DNA from: Malachius bipustulatus
Lineage: Eukaryota; Arthropoda; Insecta; Coleoptera; Melyridae
Length of the DNA: 64,000 bases
Direction of reading: 5' to 3'
NCBI GenBank assembly: GCA_910589415.1
Contig: CAJUUM010000036.1
Coordinates: forward strand, 357,548 to 421,547
A program made the position numbers and the translations under genes. The notes under the pieces were generated by a model that did no database searches, had not been told where the DNA came from, and worked only from the letters and a program-made list of their open reading frames with translations. Positions 52,578 to 63,256 of this stretch are shown piece after piece. Within the stretch, counting starts at the first letter, position 1; every line of letters starts with the position of its first letter.

Positions 52578-54939
52578 TATGTATTTCATAAATTGAAGGG
52601 CAAGCCCTGTGACGCGCAAGTCGCGGAGGTAGAGTTTCCTTTAGTTTAATATTCTCATCCCGCTGTCTAAGTTGACGGACAGTGACGGACACCAGGTGTG
52701 TAGTTACTCGAAGTGAGGGAGGTGGCACGGGGAATGTCGATCCAAGACCCGAAGAGGCTCGCTTGGCCTCTTTCTTCTGATGTTCGTTTTAAGGAGGATG
52801 TGAAAATTGTGCTCCAGTTATATTAATAACTAATGTGTGGTGTTTTCTAGTCAAGACAGGTATGAAAATAAAATTTGAGGTCGTAATAGCATTGCTGATT
52901 TCTGTTTATATTTCATTAGATGGAGTTTGGTACGGATCGGCATTAATTCCATAATTTAGGAAGGGCCGGGTAATGGCGCGAGGAAGCTTCCAGTCTGGTG
53001 AGTTGAAGATAAATGAAGAGTGGAAGTACCAAAGGCACAGTAAGTGCCAAAATATAGTTTCAATGAATATTTGCCTCAAAATGTTCTATATGCCATCGCC
53101 AGTGTCTCTTCAAAAGTTTTAAGTGCCATCTGATATATTGAAGTTTTAAAAGTAAACGAAAGATGGCACCAGGGATTATGTTCATGAAAATTTTATTTAC
53201 AAAGGGTATAAGTACCATACTAGTCACACCATTATTTGCTCTCTGTTCTCTGTCGGTGTTTGCGTTCAAAAGTGTGTTGTTAGGTTAGATTAGCAGCAAT
53301 GGAAGTAGGAAAGAATTTAATATTTTGAAAAACGGAAAAACATTTCACAGCTTGAGTCTGCAGAACTTCAGATTTTGCCGCCGCAAAACAAAATGTCAGA
53401 CAACAAAAAAAAACACTCTCGTCTATGACAAGTTATCTTACGAAGGAGGAACACTTCATTTTTTATAGAAAAATGTTGGGCCTTAATTAAGATGTAAATG
53501 AAGCAGCTGCAACAAGTATTAATACATAGAATTACTATTTGGTATATATGTGCCCTTAAGGGTACATATATACCAAACTAATTAGTTAGAGTTTTACAAT
53601 AATTATTGTAAAACTCTAATGGCACTTATGCCTTTTCCAGTAATGTTGACATATTTTTAATTTTTCTCTCAAGTTTGTATCTTAATATGATTAATGTCCT
53701 TTCCATTTTGTTTTGCGTTTTCTTAAGCATGTTGTAGAATAATTTCACATTAAAACAATTAAATGTTAATATTAACCATTGTTTTATTAATAACTTAACA
53801 CTGTTGGAATGGCACTTAATGCCTTTGGTACTTCTACGCTTCAAATGCTCAAGGGAAAATTTATGTACTGATTGAAACTTTTGATTTACAGGGTCTTAAT
53901 CTTAATTTTAGTCTTGGTTTTAATTTTGGTTTTAGTCAAAATCTTAATTTTGGTTTCGTAAATCTCAGTCTACGCTTCTTGGTTTGATCTGGATTTCTGT
54001 TTCGAGTGTGATTGTTTCCACATCGGAATTTTTTGTATTGTCATCATAGACGCGGTTTGTGGATAGCAGTTGCAAGTCACAGACAATGGAGTGAGGAGAC
54101 AACGATATTCCATCTCTTCTCTTGGTTCTTTCAAGCGTGATCAAATCGACCTACTAAATTATATTTTCGTGGAATTGATCATTGATAATTCTGATGGATG
54201 ACATTGAAATTACCTAGTGAAGTTAATTACCAAAAATTTCAATGTATCGTTAATAAATGAACAGTTGTTTCTTTTATCCCATGTTAAAGTGTAAATATTA
54301 ATAATAGATTAATGACTTCTGTCTGTTGAGGAAGATTAAGGGTCGGTTGTTCGTACGAAAAGTTAATCTGTGATAAGTTAGCTATAGTTAAAATTTGAAT
54401 ATGGTTAACTTTCAATTGCGTTGTTCAAAAGATCTGAAATCAGCGCTTAGGTAATCTGAGATCAAAGCTACACGCGAGTTGACTTTTATCTGCCGAGCAG
54501 CCGTCAATCGGCATTGTCGGCACTACTCGACGGCACCATTCGTCGCTCGACAGGCAATACGCATGCCGTGGCGTTGTTGTTGTCATTAATAATATAATGT
54601 AATTCGGAGTCGGAGCAGAGTCAATTTTTACGTCTTATTTTCCGTGTAAAATGTTATAATAGGAAATTTTTATTAATCTACATACCTAATATAAGTCATA
54701 CCAAACCTACCTACATACATACCTACAATAAAAGTAAAAGTTATTTACAAGAAACCTCAATAGGAAGTAAATTCGAGAAAAGAATCGTCTTTTTGGTACG
54801 TTAGGTACTATTAAAGGGCGAAATTATTGTTATAATGACAGAAACGTCATTTTAAAGGTAAAAGTTTATTTACAGGAAGAATTATTGAAGGTAGGTATTA
54901 CATACTCAGTACTTTGTTTTTTCAAGTTTAAAATGATGG
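52578..54939. other. Non-coding DNA with one possible MITE
   Basis: No recognisable coding frame. A candidate MITE is listed separately at 53023-53834. A degenerate ttttagtcttggttttaatt repeat lies near 53895-53950. Confidence 0.45.
53023..53834. mobile_element. Possible MITE with internal palindromes
   Basis: GAAGTACCAAAGGCA and a nearby AAGTGCC at 53023-53048 are inverted at 53811-53834. Inside lie two adjacent palindromes, 53538-53577 (40 bp, one mismatched pair) and 53586-53619 (34 bp, perfect). The ggcactta-type motif is repeated at 53621. Confidence 0.5.
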
Positions 54940-55902
54940 ATAGATATCCCGTGTCGGGGTTGCTAGTCCCCCATCGGGAGCCTCCCCGGGTGGCGGATAG
55001 GGGAATGTCGTCTATATAGATGACACCGGGGCAATAAGATACCCTGGGGCTGACCAAAACTAGCAAATCAGATGGTAGAGGACATTGAACCCACACAGCC
55101 TCGCCCGGTGCGATACCATCTTTCTGGTTTAGGCGGCGTGAAGTTGCTTTAAAGAGTTGACGTTTCGTTGCTGTGCCAGAGATTCCGGTCCATGGGATAA
55201 GACACAATAATAATATGCATGGATGGCGTTCCCGGGATTAAAATTTTCCGGAGTTAGAACGACCCCCCATTCGGATCTCCGGGCGGGGGCTAATCCAGGG
55301 GCACATTCATGCAGGAGAAAGAAAAATAACACCTCCAGAATGGAAAAATTCATAGTCGACTTTTGTAATATTAGAGGTTTAAACACGAATATCAATTCAG
55401 TACACCAACATCTTCAGACAAATAAACCTCACATTCTAGCACTGCGCGAAACAAAAGTCCAAGCGTCGTCAAGCACAGTTAATTATCTCTATCAAGGATA
55501 TGACTTTCATTCCCGATTTAAACGTAACTTCGGAATTGGCATTTTCGTCAGAAGTGACCTCTCCTGCCAACGTGAGGAAGACTTTGAGCCCAATGACTTT
55601 GACGTCATATGGCTTAGGATAACAGACCGACAAACGACGAGATTTATCTGTTGTTTATACCGACCACCCAGCGATTCACAGTATAGGACACTTTTTTTGT
55701 CCCTGACAAAAACTGTTGAATTCATACAGATAAACTACCCAAAGCTGAGATATCCATCTTGGGTGATTTTAATGTACATAACATCAACTGGCTTAAATAC
55801 TCAAACTTCACTGATGAAGAAGGCCGTGAAGCGGAATCGTTTGCGATCAGCTGTGGTTTTACCCAGCTCGTTGATGAACCAACACGCATTCCCGATCGCG
55901 AG
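54940..55902 (+). pseudogene. Forward LINE, 5' UTR and endonuclease part 1
   Basis: A GC-rich 5' region (about 54940-55339) precedes an ATG at 55340. The protein starts MEKFIVDFCNIRGL and continues ILALRETKVQ, RFICCLYRPPSDSQY and, after a frameshift near 55735, LGDFNVHNINWL and LVDEPTRIPD. These are endonuclease landmarks. It is interrupted at 55902 by an LTR element and resumes at 61155. Confidence 0.85.
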
Positions 55903-56161
55903 TGTTAGGATTCACTCAGATCGGAATACAGACAGGAATGCAAGGAATGCAGACGCATTAACACCAACAGGAAGGTCTGTTGGTATTAGGAATGTTGCGC
56001 ATGCTGTGTAACATGGGACAAGGCAGGAAAAGGAGCTGGAAGTCAGTAGTGGTTGTATAACCGTCGTAGAGTCAATATATGAATGTTAATAATATACTTC
56101 TTCGTCATTATTGTTATTGTATAATTATTATTATTGAACTGAATAAATAATGTTCCTAATA
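55903..56161 (+). repeat. 5' LTR (259 bp) of the non-coding LTR element
   Basis: It starts TGTTAGGATTCACTC and ends TTCCTAATA. A seemingly identical copy is at 60896-61154. It contains aataaataatg near the end as a possible poly(A) signal. Confidence 0.95.
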
Positions 56162-59100
56162 TTTGACAGCGGTGGGATATCCACAAAAATGCCTTTCCTT
56201 GGTGAAAGTGAAGTGAAACAAAAATTTAAGTTTTTAGCGAATTTCCCATGAAATAAATTTTAACAACGGTGGTGTTGGTGCCCGGTGTTGGTGGTCTGAG
56301 CCGCAGCGCGAGTTTTCCCAACGCGGGCCTCGCATGGGTATTATGTGTTACCTAGAAGCTGAATTTAGTAAATTAAAGGAAAACGGAAGCTCAAGAAATC
56401 TTGCAAGAAAACACTGAGTATGAAGTATTAACGTATTATTGGATTGATATCCGACTGGTGTCGGTAAGTAAAGTAGATCAGGTATGTAAATGAGGAAGCA
56501 TATTACAGGTTTTCTAAGGAAAGATTATAAGGGGGTGAAGCAGTGGTATGTTATGAGAAACAGCATACAAAAATTGACCAAAATTAAAGTTTGCGACGTT
56601 CGAAGTTGATGGCACTGCAATAAAGTTTATTAATAAGTAGAGTTTGGAGGAGATAAGTTATAAAGATTATTCCAAGGTTATTCCCAAAGGTAAGCAGCTA
56701 TTGCCATGTTGAGTAGAGTTGTGATAAGTAAGGATAAGTAATGAAGATTATTCTGAGATTATTCCTAAAGGTAAGCAGCTATTTTTAGCTAGTGAGTTGA
56801 GAGATGCATGATAGATAGTTATGAGTAGATGAAAAGCATGACTAAAGTTGGGGAGCTCTCCAAAGTCCAAATGACATATTTTGAATTCGATAGGTAGAAG
56901 TAAAGCAAAATAAGCATGAAGCATGAATAAGCATGAATTAAGTTGGTATAAAGCATGAAGTAAGCTGAAGTAGAATTGAACCCAAGTAGCATTTTGGGGT
57001 TAATTTGCGTCGATTCGACTTGATTTAGGTGTACTACCTATGTAATCTAATTCACCTAACATAAATTGCGTGAAGTTTACCTCGAATTTACGTGATGAAG
57101 ATCAAACTAAGAGTAGATATTAAGTACATTATATTCGTCGACGTATTTGGGAATTATCGTTATGAAGTTAAGTGAATTCAATTATTGCTATGAAGTTAAG
57201 GCGATGGGTATTACGGAAACATGTACATTCGACGTTCGTCTTATTAGGTATAAAGAATTGACTTATTACTTTGTTTAAATAGGTACCTAATGTAAAGCTA
57301 GTGCACATGCAAGTGAGAGAGAAGAAAATAGCCACTAACAAGAGGCCGTGAATTTTAAATAATTTATATTTTTAAAGTCTCTCATTTTCTATCAAATTCT
57401 GTCTGATGTAGGTACTCTGAAGTTCTAGAGTTCTGGACACACTGTTGGCGCGCAAGGCGCAAGATTAAATTTCTCTTCTTCAGTCAGTGAGTTTTCTACC
57501 CGCACAGCATAAAAGAGTGTTCACGGAATATTGGATATCATAAATGATTAATATTTAATAGTTGGTTTAGAAATAATGTGTAGGGATGCGAATGCCCGAG
57601 TGTCAATTTACATGTCAATGAAATTTTGCCAGGAAACTTATGATTAAAGGTGGTAAATAACAACGCGCCCCGTGAATTGACAGTTTAATAAAGTACGTAC
57701 CTATATATATAAAAAAAAAATCTATTGAAAAATTATACTATAAGTACCTATAGCTTTTTCGTTGAAATAAAATCAGATTTGAAAAGGGGGTTTTATGCAA
57801 TTACATATTTTAATTTTGTGATTAATGTGTGAACTATTGATTAATTATAATGTAAACGATGGAGGCCTCCTAATGATTTTGCCAAGTGATGAAGACGAAC
57901 GTAATTAAAATACTTATAGGTACTGAGAAGTAGTGAAGGTAATATTTCTTTATGATAAGATTAATAAGGGATGTAATGGTTTGACTACTATGTTAGAATT
58001 GTAAAAGAACGTAAGCAGATTCAATCTCTTTCATTATTACATATTGGTATCGATGTACAAAATATCAGTAAAATAAATATAATACGCAATCAAGGTCGAC
58101 TTAATTAGCATAAAGCATCCGACGCACTGAAGAGCCAACGTCCGCTGCGTGAAGGAAACGAAATATCCAGACAAAGGTTTACTTTTAAGTTCTTTTAGTA
58201 CTTTTAGTTTGGTGTATTCTGGTGCTCTTATAATACAGATAACAGGTGAGCTGATGTACTCACTAAATGTCCTATTCCTAAGATGAGTAGAGTTAAGGAT
58301 AAGCAAAAAGAGTTAAGGAAGAAAGATTATTAAGTAGGTACTTGATAAAGATTATAGTTATTTTATGAGCCTTACTAAATAATTGAAGGAACTCGCAAGA
58401 GATTTATTTAGAGTTAGAGAAAGAAATTGATTGATGAAGCATGCATAAATCATGAATCCGCATAGAGTTAACGTATAGTCACGCATAGAGTTCACGTAGT
58501 AAAAGACAGAATCATAATAGGCACTTAAGAGACAAAGGTTAATGAGTACTGAAGATGTCTAAATTGCTGAAACGTTGAAGTAGAGCTGAGCGTTGATCGT
58601 AGAGTTCTGGGAGGCCTGTGTGGCCTGGTCTGTGTGACGAGTAGGCCTGTGTGGCCTGTGCATAGGTTCGAGTCCCTGAGAGAAGGTCTGTGGCCTGAGA
58701 GTGGCCAAGAGACAATAATTGATGCCTGTGTAGTCTGCATGTGTAGGTCAGAGTGGAGGCAAGTGTGGCCTGACTTTGTGTTCCGGGCGTGAAGGATCGA
58801 GGGGATTCTGCCGACCGCCCGCGAGCGAACTTCAGATAGGGAGGACCATGGTGGGTACTGTTGACCACAGCGTGCCTTGGCGCGGAAACCTTGGCAAGGC
58901 TAGAATCAACGGCTAATGATCAAGATATCTTGAGTAGAGTAGTGATTTATGTGTATTCAGCAGGGTGCTGTCAAAGCACCAGAGGCTAGCAAGAAGGCCA
59001 AGAATGCTTAGCGTTAGGTAATGACAAGCTTAGGCAAGCTTTAGGAGGAATAAGACAGTTAAAGACACTTAAGTGTTCTCTTTAGGAAAGTGAACAGAGA

Positions 59101-59614
59101 CGACGCAAGGTAAGAGAAACGAATTACTTTCTTTTCTTGAAAGTAAAACCTTATTAAGGAAAAACTATCATATATTCAAAAAAAAAAAAAAAGGAAAAAT
59201 ACCTAGACAATACGAAAGTGGAAGGCCTAGTTCAACTGATGAGATATCTGTTAGTGTATTTTATTTATTTATTTATATAATGAGTTGGTTAAAAGCTTTA
59301 GAACGACAATATTTTATTTGACAATGATAATTGGTAGTGGTAATTTTGTTGATCGAAAAATTACAGAGGTCAGGTGTTGCGTGTCTGGACCTGGACTGCC
59401 TGGTTATGTGATTGATTACCTTGGACATTTTCCGCTGTTGTCATGTGTAACAATTGTGCCCTATTTGCGCTATTATTGAAAATAAATTGAACCGACTTAA
59501 ATTTGGGGAAGTACCTAGTGGTATCACTTTGAATGTAGGTACCTATCAGTTTTTGTAATGCAGGAAAAGTATAAGTAGATAAATTATCAAACAATGAAAT
59601 GTAATAATGTGATA
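56162..59614. other. Non-coding interior of the LARD-like element
   Basis: No coding frame is recognised. A 50-bp stretch (ttataaagattattccaagg ... aaaggtaagcagctatt) occurs twice, about 78 bases apart, near 56655 and 56735. The LTR is followed by tttgacagcggtggg, a possible but unconfirmed primer-binding site. Confidence 0.5.
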
Positions 59615-60185
59615 TAAAAGAGGAAGGGTATTCTCGTGAGGAGATGTAATGCCTGAGAGGAAAGTGGAAGGGTGTTCTCGGTGAGGAGATGTAATACCTG
59701 AGAGGAAACAGGAAGTGTGTTGAAAGAGGAAGTGTGTTATCTGTAGAGATATGTAATGTTTGAGAGGTATACTGCCTGAGAGGAGGAAGGGTGTTCTCAG
59801 TGAGGAGATGTAATGCCTGAGAGGAAAGTGGAAGGGTGTTCTCGGTAAGGAGATGTAATGCCTGAGAGGAAAGTGGAAGGGTGTTCTCAGTGAGGAGATG
59901 TAATGCCTGAGAGGAAAGTGGAAGGGTGTTCTCGGTAAGGAGATGTAATGCCTGAGAGGAAAGTGGAAGGGTGTTCTCGGTAAGGAGATGTAATGCCTGA
60001 GAGGAAAGTGGAAGGGTGTTCTCGGTAAGGAGATGTAATGCCTGAGAGGAAAGTGGAAGGGTGTTCTCGGTGAGGAGATGTAATGCCTGAGAGGAAAGAG
60101 GAAGGGTGTTCTCGGTGAGGAGATGTAATGCCTGAGAGGAAAGAGGAAGGGTTTTCTCGGTGGAGATGTAATGCCTGAGAGGAAT
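59615..60185. repeat. Minisatellite, 45-bp unit, about 11-12 copies
   Basis: The unit runs ggtgaggagatgtaatgcct then gagaggaaagtggaagggtg then ttctc. The middle copies are nearly identical at exact 45-base spacing; the first few are diverged. Open frames on the minus strand are by-products. Confidence 0.95.
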
Positions 60186-60597
60186 GAGAAGTTGACAACG
60201 TCGAGCTGAGATGGACCGAGTTGCTGCTAGGTTGGCTGATAAGCCGACGACTTCGAGCTGAGATGGACCGAGTTGCTGCTAGGTTGGCTGATAAGCCGAC
60301 GACTTCGAGCTGAGCTGGACCGAGTTTGCTGCTTGGTTGGCTGATAAGCCGACGACTTCGAGCTGAGATGGACCGAGTTGCTGCTAGGTTGGCTGATAAG
60401 CCGACGACTTCGAGCTGAACTGGACCGAGTTTGCTGCTTGGTTGGCTGATAAGCCGACGACTTCGAGCTGAGATGGACCGAGTTGCTGCTAGGTTGGCTG
60501 ATAAGCCGACGACTTCGAGCTGAGCTGGACCGAGTTTGCTGCTTGGTTGGCTGATAAGCCGACGACTTCGAGCTGAGCTGGACCGAGTTTGCTACCA
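60186..60597. repeat. Minisatellite, 52-53 bp unit in 105-bp dimers, about 8 copies
   Basis: The unit contains ttggctgataagccgacgac then ttcgagctgagatggaccga. Two variants (tgctgctagg and ttgctgcttgg) mostly alternate, giving a 105-bp higher-order period. It keeps a minus-strand frame open with a 35-residue Ser-rich repeat, probably by chance. Confidence 0.9.
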
Positions 60598-60895
60598 GAG
60601 CTGGAATGATTGGGTTTTCTTTTATGATAACTAGGAGGCTATGATTTCGAGCGGGTGTCGTTCGATTTTGCTGCAAGGGTAGCTGGGAAACGTCGAGTTT
60701 GAGCTCTGATGGAAGTACGATGAATGGAAAGGGAAGTAGATGACTGAGTGAAACAGATGAGGTTGGTATAATTAATTGAGTATTTGCTTCAGCCATTCTG
60801 CAAACCAGTCTGCGGGTTCACCTGCCAGGCTCTAGAGGACCCTGGGTCTTTCCATTGTAGGATTCGAGGACGAATCCTGGTCAGGATGGACGAGT

Positions 60896-61154
60896 TGTTA
60901 GGATTCACTCAGATCGGAATACAGACAGGAATGCAAGGAATGCAGACGCATTAACACCAACAGGAAGGTCTGTTGGTATTAGGAATGTTGCGCATGCTGT
61001 GTAACATGGGACAAGGCAGGAAAAGGAGCTGGAAGTCAGTAGTGGTTGTATAACCGTCGTAGAGTCAATATATGAATGTTAATAATATACTTCTTCGTCA
61101 TTATTGTTATTGTATAATTATTATTATTGAACTGAATAAATAATGTTCCTAATA
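60896..61154 (+). repeat. 3' LTR (259 bp) of the non-coding LTR element
   Basis: Copy of 55903-56161. Preceded by gtcaggatggacgagt, a purine-rich tract. Confidence 0.95.
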
Positions 61155-61975
61155 CGAGGGAGAATTCGCTAGCCTGTTGGATCTGTTTTTGACCTCGAGC
61201 CCTCAAATGTATACTATCACGGTGAAAGCCCCACTGGGTTCCTCAGATCATAAACTCGTCTCAACATCTTGTGTCCTACCAATTACTAGTGTTAAAGAAG
61301 CAAGTAAACCTCGTGTAGTCTGGCACTACAGATCTGCTAAATGGGAAGAACTCAGGGAATATTATCGAGATTTTCCATGGAGGAGTGTTTGTTTCGGCTC
61401 TAATGATCCATCTGTTTGTGCTAGGGAAGTTGCTCAAGTCATCCTAACAGGCATGGAAGCCTACATTCCCTTTTCTAAAAAACAGCCCTCAAACAGCAAA
61501 CCTTGGTTCAACAAAAGATGCAAGGAAGCTGTCGCCTCCAAACAACTGGCTTTTCGCCAATGGCGAGAGAGCCCCGACGGCATAAACCATCACAATTTCA
61601 TCCTTGCTCGAAACAGATGCAAAGAAATAATAGATCAAACCAAGGAAACTCACAACCAAAGAATTAGGAACAAACTTCTCTCCTGCCCTAACGGTTCGAA
61701 ATCTTTTTGGTCTGTAACTAAGGCAGTCAGCCAGAACTTCACTAGATCCACGATTCCACCACTTACACGGACAGATGGGACTATCGCATCTACGGCTACT
61801 GAGAAGGCAAACTTGTTGGCGGGAGTCTTTTCTTCATACTCTTTCGTCGACTTTCATGGGAGAACTCCGCCAATGATCCCTTCCGTGGAGACCAAAATGT
61901 CAGACATTGTTTTCCGACAGCGTGTCATAAAGAGCATTATGTTAGCCTTAGACCCAAACATATGCAGGGCGAGTC
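61155..61975 (+). pseudogene. Forward LINE, end of endonuclease and start of RT
   Basis: It continues with SLLDLFLTSSPQMYTI and PLGSSDHKLVSTSC, whose Asp-His closes the endonuclease active site. A linker follows with PWFNKRCKEAVASKQ and IRNKLLSCPNGSKSFWSVTK. The reading ends at about 61975 before the first RT motifs, where gag-type sequence begins. Confidence 0.85.
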
Positions 61976-61984
61976 CGTGGCGAC

Positions 61985-62295
61985 ATACGGGCAGCTGGCG
62001 AGGTCGTGGAGCCCTTCGACCCGGATGATCCGGACTCCAACGTGGAGAGGTGGCTCTCCATGATTGATCAGCTGGGTGGAATATACGGGTGGTCCGGGGC
62101 GGAAAGGGCATATTTCACCCAGATAAAGTTGAGGGGTTCGGCGAGGGCGTGGTTCAACCGCCTGGAGGAATACGACTTCGGCTGGGCGGAATGGAAGGCG
62201 AAGTTGAAGAAGGCATTTCCCCGGCACCAGGACTTTGCTGTGTGTCTGGAGGAGTTGGTGGCGAGGCGCAAGAGACCCGTAGAGTCGATGACGCG
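61985..62295 (+). pseudogene. Retrotransposon gag fragment
   Basis: It reads EPFDPDDPDSNVERWLSMID, QLGGIYGWSGAERAYFTQIK, LRGSARAWFNRLEEYDFGW and KAFPRHQDF, a Retrotrans_gag capsid fragment. It is GC-rich, unlike its surroundings, pointing to a separate origin. Cut on the right by the errantivirus LTR at 62296. Confidence 0.8.
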
Positions 62296-62679
62296 AGTTA
62301 TGCACCCTTAACCCTTATTATAATAATGTAAGACAAAGAGTCCTATTGTAGTCTAATAAACAGACAACCTTTAACTTGTGAATAAACAAACTTAGAATAT
62401 AAAGACGTATTGTTAAAACTAGATATTTTGTTATAGAAAAGATTCATATTAATGATCTGATTTAATTATGAAATCGTGCACATAGTCACGTACACAGGAA
62501 GTACAACGCCTTCCTGAAATGTTATAAAAGACAGGATTGAATATTTTAAGCTTAGAATAGATTTAGCCTCCGTAGCCTAATGTATTAGAACATCGTGTAA
62601 TTGTTAATCTAGTATATTAGTCTGTTCTCAAATAAATATAATTTTTTAAAAAGTCCTTTGCTGAATCGCAAACCAAAAT
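62296..62679 (+). repeat. 5' LTR of an errantivirus
   Basis: It starts AGTTATGCACCC and ends CAAAATT, directly before a primer-binding site. An aataaa lies near 62632. The start matches the LTR at 20464-20873. Confidence 0.7.
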
Positions 62680-62692
62680 TGGCGCAGTCGTA
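62680..62692 (+). other. Primer-binding site (tRNA-Ser type)
   Basis: TGGCGCAGTCG at the LTR end, with gtaggatt shortly after, matches the site used by Drosophila 17.6/297-group elements, which prime from serine tRNA. Confidence 0.75.
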
Positions 62693-63256
62693 GTAGGATT
62701 CAGCCCTTTGCACAAATAATTTGCACAGCATCTTGCAAAAAGCAAAGGATAGTGTAAAAGTGTAGAGTCAGTGTTCACTGAAAAGTGCTGTCTTCAAAGA
62801 ACCTGGTCGACGATTCATCACCCAAAGGCATCATCTGCAAAACCTAAACCCTGCAGCTCAAGCATCGAGCACGAGGCGACAAAGTTTGCAACCAGAAGGA
62901 AGCTTGCCTGTACAGTAAGTCCTTTTCCTTCACATTTTCCTAGATTTTAAGATTACAAAAAGAATTAAGAAACAAAATAATTTAAAAGAAGCATTATTTT
63001 CCATTTTCAATATAATATCAACATTAATTTGTTCATTGAAATTAAATCCACTTTTAGTTTTGCAAATATAGGAAAATTCGAACTAATTAGTAACTAAGTT
63101 AATCCTAAAACAATTTTATAAAAATAACTAAAAGGTTTCTAAAATAATTCATAAAGAAATTATTTTTCTCTGACATATTACTATACCGAATTAGTTAACA
63201 CAGAAGAATATCTTGCAATTTTTATATTTAAAACTCGTTTATCAAACAAATCAAAA

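Larger units (their letters stand above)
55903..61154 (+). mobile_element. Large LTR element without genes (LARD-like), 5.25 kb
   Basis: Two 259-bp LTRs flank 4.7 kb without a recognisable protein. The 4-bp target CGAG is present on both sides (55899-55902 and 61155-61158), and the LINE endonuclease frame is restored when it is removed. The sequence before the 3' LTR (gattcgaggacgaatcctgg) resembles the end of gypsy elements. It contains two minisatellites and smaller duplications. It must depend on other elements for all proteins. Confidence 0.85.

Noticed and set aside
54866..55207. Minus-strand frame of 113 codons
   Set aside because: It overlaps the 5' UTR of the forward LINE and has no recognisable domain.
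58655..58680. tRNA-like B box (ggttcgagtcc)
   Set aside because: No matching A box, acceptor stem or cloverleaf could be drawn around it; surroundings are aggcctgtgtggcctg repeats.
60227..60796. 189-codon Ser-rich frame on the minus strand
   Set aside because: It is the 105-bp minisatellite read in frame; no start context or domain.
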